DNA from: Eubacterium nodatum ATCC 33099
GTDB taxonomy: Bacteria; Bacillota; Clostridia; Peptostreptococcales; Anaerovoracaceae
DNA length: 64,000 nt
Direction: 5' to 3'
NCBI GenBank assembly: GCA_000510425.1
Contig: AZKM01000029.1
Coordinates: 1 to 64,000 of the forward strand
Below, in pieces: positions 26,671-35,904 of this stretch. Made by a program: the position numbers and the translations under genes. How positions within the stretch are numbered: the stretch's first letter is position 1; each line of letters begins with the position of its first letter. Below the pieces are notes generated by a model. The model searched no databases. It was given only the letters and a program-made list of their open reading frames with translations, and was not told where the DNA came from.

Positions 26671-26937
26671 CTATTTTCTCAATCCTAAACGAGCAATAAG
26701 ACTTCTGTACCTTTCAATATCCTTAGCCTTAACATAGTTAAGAAGATTTCTCCTTCTACCTACCATTTTCAAAAGGCCTCTTCTTGAATGATGGTCATGC
26801 TTATGTTCTTTCAAGTGTTCATTCAGTTCATTGATTCTCGCTGTTAAAATAGCAACCTGTACCTCAGGAGAGCCTGTATCTCCCTCTTTAGTAGCGTATT
26901 CCGCCATAATAGCCTGTTTTTTGTCCTTTGTAATCAT
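26671..26937 (-). CDS. rpsO: Small-subunit ribosomal protein S15
   Basis: 88 residues, full length. Typical S15 sequence: [21 protein letters not shown], then [20 protein letters not shown], ending RLGLRK. It binds 16S rRNA in the platform of the 30S subunit. AAAGGAG precedes the ATG. It has its own promoter and a folded leader, and is followed by pnp. Confidence 0.97.
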   Translation of the reverse strand: MITKDKKQAIMAEYATKEGDTGSPEVQVAILTARINELNEHLKEHKHDHHSRRGLLKMVGRRRNLLNYVKAKDIERYRSLIARLGLRK

Positions 26938-26970
26938 TTTATAAATCTCCTTTTAACTTAGTTCACCCGC

Positions 26971-27054
26971 ACTGAGTTACTGCCGGAGTCAGCATATAGC
27001 TAAGTGAGGGTATATCCTTAAAATTGAAGCTGTTGCTCCATTTCTTAACTCAGT
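26971..27054 (-). ncRNA. Folded 5' leader of rpsO, candidate S15 autoregulatory element
   Basis: On the minus strand ACTGAGTT (27047-27054) pairs perfectly with AACTCAGT (26971-26978). Inside, GGAG...ACAGC can pair with GCTG.CTCC, giving a two-tier stem just upstream of the rpsO ribosome binding site. S15 is known to repress its own mRNA through leader structures in several bacterial groups. This one I infer from position and pairing; the class is not assigned. Confidence 0.5.
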
Positions 27055-27055
27055 A

Positions 27056-27084
27056 AGTATAACATTGATTACGAATCGTTGCAA
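27056..27084 (-). promoter_or_regulatory. Promoter of rpsO-pnp
   Basis: On the minus strand TTGCAA (27079-27084), 17 bases, TATACT (27056-27061). It lies just before the folded leader. Confidence 0.6.
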
Positions 27085-27140
27085 GAAATTTATTTTGCAA
27101 CTCATATACAATTCACCTACAACTCGCCCATACAACTTGC

Positions 27141-28085
27141 CTACAACTTCCCCCTCTTTTTTAGGTTATTATGGAATTCCTTTGCTTCCTTACAGTCTCT
27201 TACAATTTGGTCTGAAAGCTCCTGAAAATCATCAAATTTTACTTCATCTCTGGTTTTCTTTAGAAATTCCACTATTATTCTTTTGCCATAAAGTTCCTTG
27301 TCAAAATCGAAGATATGAGTTTCAACATTTTTCTCATACTCTCCTACGGTTGGTTTTGTTCCTACATTGGTAACACTTGGGTAACGCTTACCGTTGTAGT
27401 CAACATAAGTTACATAAACTCCGTTTGGCGGAGTCACCATCGTCTCATCAATAACAAGGTTTGAAGTGGGAAAGCCCAATTTTCTTCCCAGTCTGTTCCC
27501 GACAACAACTTCTCCGCCGATTTCATAGTTCCTGCCCATATAGGTTTCACATCTTTCAACTTGTCCGGAAGCTATGAGGGTTCTTATCATTGATGAACTC
27601 ACAATATTGTCCTTTATCTTAAAAGGTTCCATTTCCGATACCGTAAAACCATCCTTTCTTCCAAACTCTCTGAGCACATCAGGATTGCCTGCAGCCTTTA
27701 GACCAAACCTGTAATTAAAGCCACAAAATGCTGCTTTCATGTTGAACTTGTCTAAAAGAATTTTTTCAATAAAGTCTTTGGGTATCATCGTCATAATTTC
27801 ATGGGTAAAAGGAATGTTAACTAAATAATCCACACCCAGAGACTTGACAATCTCTGCCTTTTCATTTTGATAGAGAATATTCTTCACCTTGGCCACACCG
27901 GGAAGTAAATCCTTTGGATGATTTGAAAATGTGAAGACCAAAGATTTAAGTCTCCTTGACTTTGCACAATCAACCATTTTCTTTATCAGCTTCTGATGCC
28001 CAAGGTGTACGCCGTCGAAGTTTCCCAGGGCAACTGCGGTTTCACCTATCTTCTTAACATCTTCTAAGCTTTCATATATAATCAA
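27141..28085 (-). CDS. ribF: Bifunctional riboflavin kinase / FAD synthetase
   Basis: 314 residues. The N-terminal adenylyltransferase domain shows ALGNFDGVHLGHQKLI (~20-35, with HLGH nucleotidyl-transfer motif) and later SSSMIR (~148). The C-terminal kinase domain shows GRKLGFPTSNL and PPNGVYVTYV (~195-215). It makes FMN and FAD from riboflavin in the cytoplasm. TTG start with GGAGG. It follows truB, as is common in Firmicutes. Confidence 0.95.
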   Translation of the reverse strand: MIIYESLEDVKKIGETAVALGNFDGVHLGHQKLIKKMVDCAKSRRLKSLVFTFSNHPKDLLPGVAKVKNILYQNEKAEIVKSLGVDYLVNIPFTHEIMTMIPKDFIEKILLDKFNMKAAFCGFNYRFGLKAAGNPDVLREFGRKDGFTVSEMEPFKIKDNIVSSSMIRTLIASGQVERCETYMGRNYEIGGEVVVGNRLGRKLGFPTSNLVIDETMVTPPNGVYVTYVDYNGKRYPSVTNVGTKPTVGEYEKNVETHIFDFDKELYGKRIIVEFLKKTRDEVKFDDFQELSDQIVRDCKEAKEFHNNLKKRGKL

Positions 28086-28169
28086 CTTATGCCTCCATAA
28101 TTTCTAAACTTTCAAAGTATGACAGTTTTCACCTTTGTAATTCAAAATGGGACAGTTTTTTAATTTTCA

Positions 28170-29150
28170 TCATTTATACTGATAAAAAACTTTATCTGCC
28201 TTAATATTTTCACCGTCTTTATCCATAAAAGAGATTCCTAAAAAGGTCTTTACTCCTCTGACTCTTCCATAGGTTATATATGCCCTGGAAAATTCATCTC
28301 GAACAGGCAAAACAAAATTCCTGTCTTTATATTTAGGCTCCCTGACGATTTTACATCGGTGGGACCAAACTCTCATGCCGTTGGTAAACCTTTTGATATC
28401 ATAATCTTCCAGGATAATCTCCCCAAAGTCACTTATAAGAGATTCAACTGCCAAAAACTTTTCTCTAATTTCAGCTTCGTCCATTTCAGCAAGCTCATCA
28501 AGTTTTATGGAATTTTCCAAATTTGCATTTCCACTTTGAGTCCTCTCTAAAGACTTCATGAAGCCAAAAGTCCCCAGTTCAATTCCCACATCATGACAAA
28601 TTGCCCTTATATATGTACCCTTTGAACATGTTACTGTAAATGAAATATTTGAATCATAACCTTTACCAAGCTCCATAGCATCTATAGTAATACTCTTTAT
28701 AAAAATATCTCTGCTCTTTATCTCTACCGTTTCACCGGCTCTTGCATATTCATACAGCTTTTTTCCATTCACTTTCAATGCAGAATATATAGGTGGCTTT
28801 TGATTCACAAGTCCATTAAATTTAGACAGGGCTTCTTTCACCATTGTCTCGTCAACAGCATTGATTTTCTTCTCAGTAACTCTGCTAATTTCCTTTCCCC
28901 ATGCATCCTGTGTATCCATATTTTTTCCAAGAGCCATAGTACACCTGTAGGTTTTAAAGTCCATATCAAGGTATTCAATTATTCTGGTAGCCTTTCCTAC
29001 ACAAATGGGAAGGACACCTGTCGCCATAGGGTCCAGCGTTCCTGTATGCCCTATCTTCCCGGTTCCCAAAATTCTCCTCATTTTTCCCACTACATCGTGG
29101 GAAGTCATATTTTTCTCTTTATTGATAATAATTATTCCGTCAACCTGCAT
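28170..29150 (-). CDS. truB: tRNA pseudouridine(55) synthase TruB
   Basis: 326 residues. It converts U55 in the T-loop of tRNA to pseudouridine. The N-terminus has IIINKEKNMTSHDVVG and GHTGTLDPMATGVLP (~34-48) with the catalytic Asp. KPPIYSALKVNGKKLYEYAR (~117-136) and CSKGTYIRAICHDVG (~185-199) are also present. The C-terminal extension beyond residue 230 is a PUA-like tail. It overlaps the end of nrnA by 11 bases. Confidence 0.95.
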   Translation of the reverse strand: MQVDGIIIINKEKNMTSHDVVGKMRRILGTGKIGHTGTLDPMATGVLPICVGKATRIIEYLDMDFKTYRCTMALGKNMDTQDAWGKEISRVTEKKINAVDETMVKEALSKFNGLVNQKPPIYSALKVNGKKLYEYARAGETVEIKSRDIFIKSITIDAMELGKGYDSNISFTVTCSKGTYIRAICHDVGIELGTFGFMKSLERTQSGNANLENSIKLDELAEMDEAEIREKFLAVESLISDFGEIILEDYDIKRFTNGMRVWSHRCKIVREPKYKDRNFVLPVRDEFSRAYITYGRVRGVKTFLGISFMDKDGENIKADKVFYQYK

Positions 29151-30120
29151 ATTCAGCTAAAATCTCCAATGCCTTTTTTTCTATAGCTCCGATTGCTTCA
29201 TCCAAAGCCATGTGAAGAGTACATCCGGCAGCTTTTGTATGCCCGCCGCCCTGATAAGCTTCTGCAATCTTCGATACATCGGCATAATGCTTTCCTCTAA
29301 GACTTGCCTTACATAAAAAATCTTCCTTTTCCTTAATCAGAACAGCTATTTCCACACCGTCTATACTCCTGATTTGAGAAACCGTACCTTCACTGTCTTC
29401 CGGCTTTGCACCTGTTTCACCCAGCATTTTTCTTGAAACGAATCCGATTGCAAGCTTGCCATCATCAGAGATTTTAAGATTGGATAGGATTTCACTCTCC
29501 AACTTGATTTTTTCCGGGCTGACTCTCTCATAAAGTTCCACACTCACTCCGTTTGCATCAATACCCGTATCATATAGCTTTGCCACTATTTCGTGGGTTT
29601 CCTTCGTGGTGTTTGAATACTGAAAATTCCCTGTATCCATAGTAATTGCCGCAAACAAAGCCTCACCGATTTCTTTGTCGAACTCGATTTCCATTGCGAC
29701 TAAAAGTCTGTAAATAAGCTCCCCTGTGGCTGCTGCCTTCGGATCTATGTAGTTATAGTCGCAAAATGGTTCAGATGTTCTATGATGGTCTATGCAAACC
29801 TTCAGCTTTCCGGATAAAAACTTGCCCTTTCTTTTCGGAAAACGGGAAAAGTCTCCACAATCAACACATACACATATGTCAGGGTTTTCTACAGCACTAA
29901 AATCTTCTGTAACATAATCTTTAATAAGAAATTGTAAGTTCTGTGGAATTTTATCTTCTGTCAATATATAGGATGTTTTCCCCATTTTTCTTAAAGCTCT
30001 GCAAAGGGCAACCGCAGATCCTATGGCATCCCCGTCCCCGTTTATATGGGGAAAAATCAGAATTGAATTCCCCTCATTCAGCACATTTCCAATTTTCTTA
30101 AAGCTATCGTTACTCATCAT
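29140..30120 (-). CDS. nrnA: DHH/DHHA1 oligoribonuclease / pAp phosphatase NrnA
   Basis: 326 residues. DHH motifs: PHINGDGDAIGSA (~24-36), CVDCGDFSRFP (~84-94), CIDHHRTSEPF (~107-117) and AAITMDTGNFQYSNTT (~155-170). The C-terminal DHHA1 has the GGGHTKAAG motif near residue 290. It degrades nano-RNAs and 3',5'-pAp. It overlaps rbfA and truB by about 11 bases on each side, so translation is coupled within the operon. Confidence 0.93.
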   Translation of the reverse strand: MMSNDSFKKIGNVLNEGNSILIFPHINGDGDAIGSAVALCRALRKMGKTSYILTEDKIPQNLQFLIKDYVTEDFSAVENPDICVCVDCGDFSRFPKRKGKFLSGKLKVCIDHHRTSEPFCDYNYIDPKAAATGELIYRLLVAMEIEFDKEIGEALFAAITMDTGNFQYSNTTKETHEIVAKLYDTGIDANGVSVELYERVSPEKIKLESEILSNLKISDDGKLAIGFVSRKMLGETGAKPEDSEGTVSQIRSIDGVEIAVLIKEKEDFLCKASLRGKHYADVSKIAEAYQGGGHTKAAGCTLHMALDEAIGAIEKKALEILAEYAG

Positions 30121-30490
30121 CTTTTCCTAAATTCTTAATCACTTCATCTATTCTTCTTCCGTATTCCAGGGATTCGTCTATTTTAAAAATCAGTTCAGGA
30201 ACATGACGAAGTTTTATCCGTTTCCCCACTTCCTTTCTAATCAGTCCCCCGGCATTATTAAAGCCTTCAATAATCTCGGACTTCTGCCGCTTTGCATTTT
30301 CATCGCTGCCCGTTATATCTAAAGCCGTGATGTAGCAGGTGGCATAGCTATTATCCTTAGTTACATCAACTGCCGAAACACTTATCATTCTACCCTCAAA
30401 CCTGGGGTCCTTTAAATCTTTAAGAAGCATCCTACTGATGATTTTGCGAATTTCTTCACCTAATCTGCCTTGTCTATATCCTTTTCCCAT
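30110..30490 (-). CDS. rbfA: 30S ribosome-binding factor RbfA
   Basis: 126 residues, a single KH-like domain. Family landmarks are the N-terminal GRLGEEIRKIISRMLLKDL, the KDPR motif and VTKDNSYATCYI, with HVPELIF near residue 98. It assists late 16S rRNA maturation and cold adaptation. It starts two bases after infB ends. Confidence 0.95.
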   Translation of the reverse strand: MGKGYRQGRLGEEIRKIISRMLLKDLKDPRFEGRMISVSAVDVTKDNSYATCYITALDITGSDENAKRQKSEIIEGFNNAGGLIRKEVGKRIKLRHVPELIFKIDESLEYGRRIDEVIKNLGKDDE

Positions 30491-30492
30491 GG

Positions 30493-33372
30493 CTATGCCC
30501 TTTCAATTTCCACCATTGTGAAGCATTCAATAACATCCTCTTCCTTAATATCGTTATATGCTTCAATGCCGATTCCACATTCATAACCCTGTGCAACTTC
30601 TTTAGCATCATCTTTGAAACGCTTAAGTGATGAAATTTTGCCTTCGTGAATCACAATTCCATCTCTAACCAGACGAATTGACTCATTCCTAACGACTTTA
30701 CCTTCTGTTATGTATGCCCCTCCAATGATTCCGACACCCGGAACCTTGAATGTATTTCTAATCTGAGCCTTGCCCAGAACTTCTTCTTTAAATTCAGGAT
30801 CAAGCATACCACGCATAGCTGCCTCAATATCATTAATTACATCGTAAATCACTCTGTACAGGCGCATTTCAACTCCATGGCGATCTGCCATAGTTGATAT
30901 GGCAGTGCTCGGTCTGACATTAAATCCTACTATAACAGCGTTAGATGTTTCTGCAAGCATAATATCCGATTCAATTACCGTACCTACGCCTGAATGAACG
31001 ATATTTACTTTTACATCTTCATTATTAAGTTTTTCAAGGGATGAAATCAAAGCACCTACAGAACCCTGAACATCTCCCTTAATAATAAGATTCAGTTCTT
31101 TTACTTCTCCCTCTTGTATCTGACTGAAAAGTTTATCCAAAGTCATACTGGAGTTCTTTGCAAGAACCTCTTCTCGCAGTTTTTCCTGTCTTCTTCCTGC
31201 AATTTCTCTCGCAGTTTTGTCATCTCTCACTGCATTGAATTCATCTCCTGCCTGTGGAACATCTGTCAATCCCAGAATTTCAACGGCGGTTGCAGGACCT
31301 GCTTTCTTTATCTGCCTGCCTCTGTAGTCCGTCATCAAGCGAATCCTACCCGAGCAGGTTCCCGCCACAATGCTCTGACCTGCCTGCAGGGTACCGTTAA
31401 GTACGAGAAGTGATGCAACAGGACCTCTGGACTTATCAAGCTTTGCTTCTATTATCGAACCAAGTGCAAGTCTGTTAGGGTTTGCCTTTAGCTCCATAAC
31501 TTCTGCTTGAAGAAGAATCATCTCCAGAAGATTTTGGATTCCGTCTCCATTCTTTGCTGAAACGGGAACTGAAATAACATCACCACCCCAATCCTCAACT
31601 AAAACTTCATTGTCTGCCAAATCCTTCTTAACTCTATCCGGATTTGCCCCGGGCTTATCCATCTTGTTAATTGCAACTATAATCGGAACTCCTGCCGCTT
31701 TGGCATGACTTATGGACTCGATAGTCTGAGGCTTAACACTATCATCAGCTGCAACTACTAAAACGGCGATATCCGTAATATGAGCACCTCGGGCACGCAT
31801 TGCGGTAAAAGCTTCATGACCCGGAGTATCAAGGAATACAATCTTCTGTCCGTTAACACTGACTTCGGATGCACCTATATGCTGAGTAATTCCGCCGGAC
31901 TCGCTCTTTGTCACATTAGTTGATCTTATGGCATCCAAAAGAGATGTCTTACCATGATCTACATGACCCATTACTGTAATTATCGGAGGTCTGTCCTTCA
32001 AATCCTTTTCTCTGTCTGTAAAATCCTCAATTCCTTCTTCAACAGCTTCTTCCTTCACAGTTCCTGCAATTACATTGATTCCCAGTTCTTCTGCAAGCAC
32101 CATCATGGTATCTTCATCGATATTCTGGTTTATATTAGCCATTATTCCAAGCTTCATCAAGCTCATTATTACCTTTGAAGTGGAAATTTCAGTTTGCTCA
32201 CAGAAACCTGCAACAGTTATTGGAAGATCTACCTTGAAAGTTCCCTCAGGTAATATTTCTTCTACAACTTCAGGGGTCACCTCCTGCTTTGGCTTAACAT
32301 ATTTCTTTCTTTCCTTCTTTTCCAGAGATTTTCTTTCAAGCTTTGAGAACTTATTGTGCTCTTCTTTTCTGCCATAAGTTCTTCGGTCATCTCTTCTATT
32401 TCTGCCACCTTTACCCTCTGAACCCGGTGCTGCCGATCCACCGCTTCTATTTTGGGGTGCTCCACTTCGTTGCGCTCTGTTTCCGTTGCGGTCACCTCTA
32501 TTGAACTCTTTACCTTCTCCCCGGTCATTTCTTCTGCGATCATTTCTGTTGTTCCTGCCGCTTTTACCTTCTGCACCTTGTCGTGTATCTTTTCTATCGC
32601 TGCGACTGTTTCTGTTATTTCCGCTTCTGCCATCTCTCTGACCGTTTGCACCCTCACCCCTGCGATTTCCATTTTTCTTATCATTTTTTCGGTCACCTGA
32701 AGTTTTACGGTCAGACTTATTTTCTCCTGATTTTCTTTCCGCTTCTTTCTTTACTCTTTCTGCTCTCGCCGCTTTTCTTGCCGCTTCCTCCTGAACTACA
32801 TCTTCAGCTTTTGCAACTATTTTAATCCTCGGCATGTTTTCTTTTTCCGAAGCAAGCTTTCTTACGGTCTTAGAATCTTCTTTTTTGACTTCTTCCGGCT
32901 CAATATTTTTAGCTTCTTTGGACTCGGTATTTTTAATTTCTTTAGGCTCAGCTATTTTAGGGCCTTCCTTATTTTCTTTCCTATTTGCTCTTTGAGTTTC
33001 CTTTTTAGGCATCTTTTCTTTCTTTTCGACAGACTTTGTACTATTCCTGACTTCTTTTTCAGTCTTTACATCTGTATTGTCCTTTTTCTCTGCTTTATCA
33101 CGATTTGCAAAGATGGATTCATCTACAATAGGTTTTCCAACCGGCGGCTTTGGTTTATTTGCCAAGTATTCATTATCAACGATGGGTTTTCCAACCGGTG
33201 GCTTTTTTCCCATCTTTTTTTCTTTACTGCTTCCCTTAATTTTATCAATGTCTGCCTCTGTTAAGGCACTCATATGGCTCTTTACTTCTATTCCAAGGGC
33301 GCCTGCTTTTGCGATAAGGTCCTTGCTCTGTATACCCATTTCCTTTGCAAGTTCATATACCTTTTTCTTCAT
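30493..33372 (-). CDS. infB: Translation initiation factor IF-2
   Basis: 959 residues. The N-terminal IF2-N helical motif (VYELAKEMGIQSKDLIAKA) is followed by a long, low-complexity, highly charged region (~50-380, rich in Lys, Glu, Arg, Asn, Gly). That region has a duplicated KPPVGKPIVD block near residues 57-85. The GTPase core has GHVDHGKT, DTPGHEAF and NKMDKP, then domains II-IV. It brings fMet-tRNA to the 30S subunit. It overlaps ylxQ by 4 bases. Confidence 0.97.
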   Translation of the reverse strand: MKKKVYELAKEMGIQSKDLIAKAGALGIEVKSHMSALTEADIDKIKGSSKEKKMGKKPPVGKPIVDNEYLANKPKPPVGKPIVDESIFANRDKAEKKDNTDVKTEKEVRNSTKSVEKKEKMPKKETQRANRKENKEGPKIAEPKEIKNTESKEAKNIEPEEVKKEDSKTVRKLASEKENMPRIKIVAKAEDVVQEEAARKAARAERVKKEAERKSGENKSDRKTSGDRKNDKKNGNRRGEGANGQRDGRSGNNRNSRSDRKDTRQGAEGKSGRNNRNDRRRNDRGEGKEFNRGDRNGNRAQRSGAPQNRSGGSAAPGSEGKGGRNRRDDRRTYGRKEEHNKFSKLERKSLEKKERKKYVKPKQEVTPEVVEEILPEGTFKVDLPITVAGFCEQTEISTSKVIMSLMKLGIMANINQNIDEDTMMVLAEELGINVIAGTVKEEAVEEGIEDFTDREKDLKDRPPIITVMGHVDHGKTSLLDAIRSTNVTKSESGGITQHIGASEVSVNGQKIVFLDTPGHEAFTAMRARGAHITDIAVLVVAADDSVKPQTIESISHAKAAGVPIIVAINKMDKPGANPDRVKKDLADNEVLVEDWGGDVISVPVSAKNGDGIQNLLEMILLQAEVMELKANPNRLALGSIIEAKLDKSRGPVASLLVLNGTLQAGQSIVAGTCSGRIRLMTDYRGRQIKKAGPATAVEILGLTDVPQAGDEFNAVRDDKTAREIAGRRQEKLREEVLAKNSSMTLDKLFSQIQEGEVKELNLIIKGDVQGSVGALISSLEKLNNEDVKVNIVHSGVGTVIESDIMLAETSNAVIVGFNVRPSTAISTMADRHGVEMRLYRVIYDVINDIEAAMRGMLDPEFKEEVLGKAQIRNTFKVPGVGIIGGAYITEGKVVRNESIRLVRDGIVIHEGKISSLKRFKDDAKEVAQGYECGIGIEAYNDIKEEDVIECFTMVEIERA

Positions 33373-33704
33373 AAGAACACCTCTCTTTCTGATTGTATGC
33401 TGTCAATTTCATCTTTAATTACTTTGGAAAAATTATCATCTGTAATTGCAAAGGTACTGCTTTCCCTTCTTCCTGTAATCTGTGACAAATCTTCCTTTTT
33501 TCCAAATATTCTATAATCTATTTCTTTCACTTTGCACTTTTGAGTCATCTTCTTTTTTGTGTTTTGAGAAGCGTCTTCAGCAACAATCAATAATTTAACC
33601 CTTCTCTTTTCTATTAACAGCAGATTCGTATTATACCCGGTCTGCAATTTCCTGGACTTTGCGGCAAAACCTAAGTATCCGGATAATTTATTGCTGAGCA
33701 TCAT
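33369..33704 (-). CDS. ylxQ: L7Ae-type RNA-binding protein YlxQ
   Basis: I take the ATG at 33704 (GTGAGG six bases before); a GTG 12 bases upstream is the alternative. About 111 residues: LSNKLSGYLGFAAKSRKLQTGYN followed by LLIVAEDASQNTKKKM, the L7Ae/L30e/Gadd45 fold that binds kink-turn RNA. The C-terminus after residue 85 is an unusual acidic/serine tail. It overlaps both rnpM and infB, as normal for this operon. Confidence 0.85.
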   Translation of the reverse strand: MMLSNKLSGYLGFAAKSRKLQTGYNTNLLLIEKRRVKLLIVAEDASQNTKKKMTQKCKVKEIDYRIFGKKEDLSQITGRRESSTFAITDDNFSKVIKDEIDSIQSEREVFL

Positions 33705-33981
33705 TACATTCCTCACTTATTTTCTCAAAAATATCATCCGTCATTTCTACCTGAAAGTTACGCCTAAAACCTCGCTGTAATCCATTTTTTTTCTTTGCTT
33801 TCTCTATACAGTCCTTATCTTTGCAGATATATACGCCTCTTCCTATAGCTTTTCCGTCTTTATCGAGGGTTAATTCGCCGTTTTTCAGTGCAATTCTGTA
33901 CATACCGGATTTGGCCTTAGATTCCATACAGCCTATACATCGTCTCATTGGCTCTGTGGCATTACTCCTGTGTCTGCTCAA
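33688..33981 (-). CDS. rnpM: RNase P modulator RnpM (YlxR)
   Basis: 97 residues. YlxR signature: MRRCIGCMESKAKSGMYRI then GRGVYICKDKDCIEKAKKK. YlxR was shown in B. subtilis to bind and modulate RNase P. It is usually 90 residues; the start here is a TTG inside the end of nusA (20-base overlap) without a clear ribosome binding site, so an internal start (ATG at 33948) remains possible. Confidence 0.88.
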   Translation of the reverse strand: MSRHRSNATEPMRRCIGCMESKAKSGMYRIALKNGELTLDKDGKAIGRGVYICKDKDCIEKAKKKNGLQRGFRRNFQVEMTDDIFEKISEECNDAQQ

Positions 33982-35191
33982 CGGCTTCGTCCCCTTCCAT
34001 AGTGTCTTCGCTATCAGATGCCTCAGCCATATTTATTTCTTCCTGAGTATCGCTGTCTTTACAATCATTCTCAACTTGAATATCTTCTCGGCTTTCTTCA
34101 TCTGCTGCAATTTCTTCCGTATCTATTATCTCATCTTCTTCGTTCTCACTGTAATACTGACTGTTACTCTTAATATCTATTTTCCAACCACTCACCTTTG
34201 CTGCCAGTCGAACATTCTGTCCCTGTTTTCCTATGGCAAGTGACAGTTGATAATCCGGTACTACTACTGTCGCAATCTGTTCTTCATAATCCTCCACGAT
34301 TACTTCTTCAACAGTTGCCGGACTTAAGACATTGCTTATAAGCTCCACCGGATCTTCACTCCATGAGATAATATCAATTTTCTCCCCATTGAGTTCATCA
34401 ACTATATTCTGCACTCGGGTTCCCCTAGGACCGACACATGCTCCTACCGGATCGATATTCTCATCCTCTGCGTACACAGCCATCTTGGTTCTGGAGCCGG
34501 CTTCTCTTGCAATACCTTTTACTTCCACTGTTCCATCCTGAATTTCAGGAACTTCCAGCTCGAATAACATTTTCACAAGGCCCGGATGAGTTCTTGACAG
34601 AAACACCTGCGGTCCCTTTGTAGTCTTTTTAACGTCCATGATATAAACCTTCAATCTGTCATGCACATTAAACCTTTCTCCGGGAACCTGTTCGTTAGCA
34701 AGTAAGATGCCTTCTGCCCCTCCTACTGTAACAAACATCGTGCTTCCACTCTTTCTCTGCACAATGCCGGTCATGATTTCGCCCTGTCTGGTAATGAATT
34801 GGTCATATACCATATTTCGCTCTGCTTCTCTAATTCTCTGAATAACAACCTGTTTAGCAGTCTGTGCCGCAATTCTTCCAAAGTCTCTTGGAGCAACAGC
34901 AAATTCGATGGCATCTCCGATTTCATATCTGACATCAATTTCATGGGCTTCTTCCAGTGTCATCTGAGTCATATTATCAAAGTATTCCTCATCGGGTACA
35001 ATGTCTTTTTTCATCAACACTGCAATATCCCCGTTAACAGGGTCTATTGAAACCCTAACATTCTCTGATGTACCATAATTCTTCTTATACGCTGACACCA
35101 GTGCTGACTCAATGGTTTCAAGCAAAACATCTTTTGATATATGTTTTTCTTTCTCCAAAGTCTCCATAGCATCGATAAATTCTTTATTCAT
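33962..35191 (-). CDS. nusA: Transcription termination/antitermination protein NusA
   Basis: 409 residues. N-terminal RNAP-binding domain (1-~125), S1 domain (~130-200, GIVQRKSGSTMFVTVGGAEG), then KH1 and KH2 with GACVGPRGTRVQNIVDEL (~252-269) and AIGKQGQNVRLAAKVSGWKID (~318-338). An acidic tail of about 60 residues (Glu/Asp-rich) follows, longer than in B. subtilis. GGAGG precedes the ATG. Second gene of the operon after rimP. Confidence 0.96.
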   Translation of the reverse strand: MNKEFIDAMETLEKEKHISKDVLLETIESALVSAYKKNYGTSENVRVSIDPVNGDIAVLMKKDIVPDEEYFDNMTQMTLEEAHEIDVRYEIGDAIEFAVAPRDFGRIAAQTAKQVVIQRIREAERNMVYDQFITRQGEIMTGIVQRKSGSTMFVTVGGAEGILLANEQVPGERFNVHDRLKVYIMDVKKTTKGPQVFLSRTHPGLVKMLFELEVPEIQDGTVEVKGIAREAGSRTKMAVYAEDENIDPVGACVGPRGTRVQNIVDELNGEKIDIISWSEDPVELISNVLSPATVEEVIVEDYEEQIATVVVPDYQLSLAIGKQGQNVRLAAKVSGWKIDIKSNSQYYSENEEDEIIDTEEIAADEESREDIQVENDCKDSDTQEEINMAEASDSEDTMEGDEAVEQTQE

Positions 35192-35217
35192 CTATATTTC
35201 CTCCATTATCTAACTGA

Positions 35218-35697
35218 TTAAAAGACGACGGCAAGGCTTGTTTTAGCCACTTCTTCAAGGTCAAAACTATAACATTCATTCTCTGTTATTTCAATCTCAA
35301 TCTTATTATCTGAAATTCCCTTTAAAATTCCCTGAAATTCTTTCTTCCCATCAATGCTCTTATAAAGCTTTACATCAACCATATCTCCTGTAAATCTTTC
35401 ATAATCCCTGACCTGAAAAAGTTGCCTATCTATACCCGGCGAACTCACTTCAAGGGTATAATTTTGAGGAATGGGATCATCTTTGTCAAGGCATTCAGAC
35501 AAAAATCTGCTCACTTTCTCACAGTCATCAGTGCCGACATACTCATCTTTTTCTGCATTCTTCTTATCAATATAAACCCTCAAATACCAATCTTTTCCTT
35601 CTTTTTTGAATTCAGAATTATATAATTCCAAATCATTTTCATCAAGGAATCCTTTTAAATATTTTGATACCAATTCTTTTATATGCTCTTTCGCCAT
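35218..35697 (-). CDS. rimP: Ribosome maturation factor RimP
   Basis: 159 residues. Family features are LYNSEFKKEGKDWYLRVYID in the N-terminal domain and YTLEVSSPGIDRQL (~80-93), followed by an SH3-like C-terminal domain. It is needed for 30S maturation. First gene of the rimP-nusA operon; GGAG precedes the ATG. A promoter and a hairpin lie in the leader. Confidence 0.94.
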   Translation of the reverse strand: MAKEHIKELVSKYLKGFLDENDLELYNSEFKKEGKDWYLRVYIDKKNAEKDEYVGTDDCEKVSRFLSECLDKDDPIPQNYTLEVSSPGIDRQLFQVRDYERFTGDMVDVKLYKSIDGKKEFQGILKGISDNKIEIEITENECYSFDLEEVAKTSLAVVF

Positions 35698-35790
35698 GAA
35701 TTCTCCTTATGTAATCAAGTACTAATTTATTAAAAATTTAAGGTTCTAAACCTTTATATTAAAATATCATTTCAAATGTTTTCTACACAT

Positions 35791-35820
35791 AAAACCGAAA
35801 GAGTGGGACAACCCACTCTT
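35791..35820 (-). terminator. Hairpin with T-tract in the rimP-nusA leader, candidate attenuator
   Basis: On the minus strand AAGAGTGGG (35812-35820), loop TTGT, CCCACTCTT (35799-35807), then TTTCGGTTTT. It lies between the promoter at 35847-35875 and the rimP start, so it would interrupt the operon's own transcript. NusA is encoded in this operon, and control by termination is plausible but not shown. Confidence 0.6.
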
Positions 35821-35846
35821 CTAGTCCAACCTATTAACTTGCGTAC

Positions 35847-35875
35847 ATTCTAACATAGGTATGTACCGATGTCAA
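35847..35875 (-). promoter_or_regulatory. Promoter of the rimP-nusA-infB operon
   Basis: On the minus strand TTGACA (35870-35875), 17 bases, TAGAAT (35847-35852). A dyad GTACAT/ATGTAC (35843-35865) lies across the spacer and -10 box. Confidence 0.75.
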
Positions 35876-35904
35876 ACCTGTCACTGTCGTAAAAGTCTTT
35901 TCTG

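Noticed and set aside
32277..32696. 139-codon minus-strand frame within infB
   Set aside because: Alternative frame of the low-complexity Lys/Glu/Arg-rich part of IF-2, where codon bias keeps other frames open.
35800..35840. PyrR attenuator for the uracil permease gene
   Set aside because: The hairpin lies upstream of the permease promoter at 35905-35933, so it is not on that transcript; it fits the rimP leader instead.
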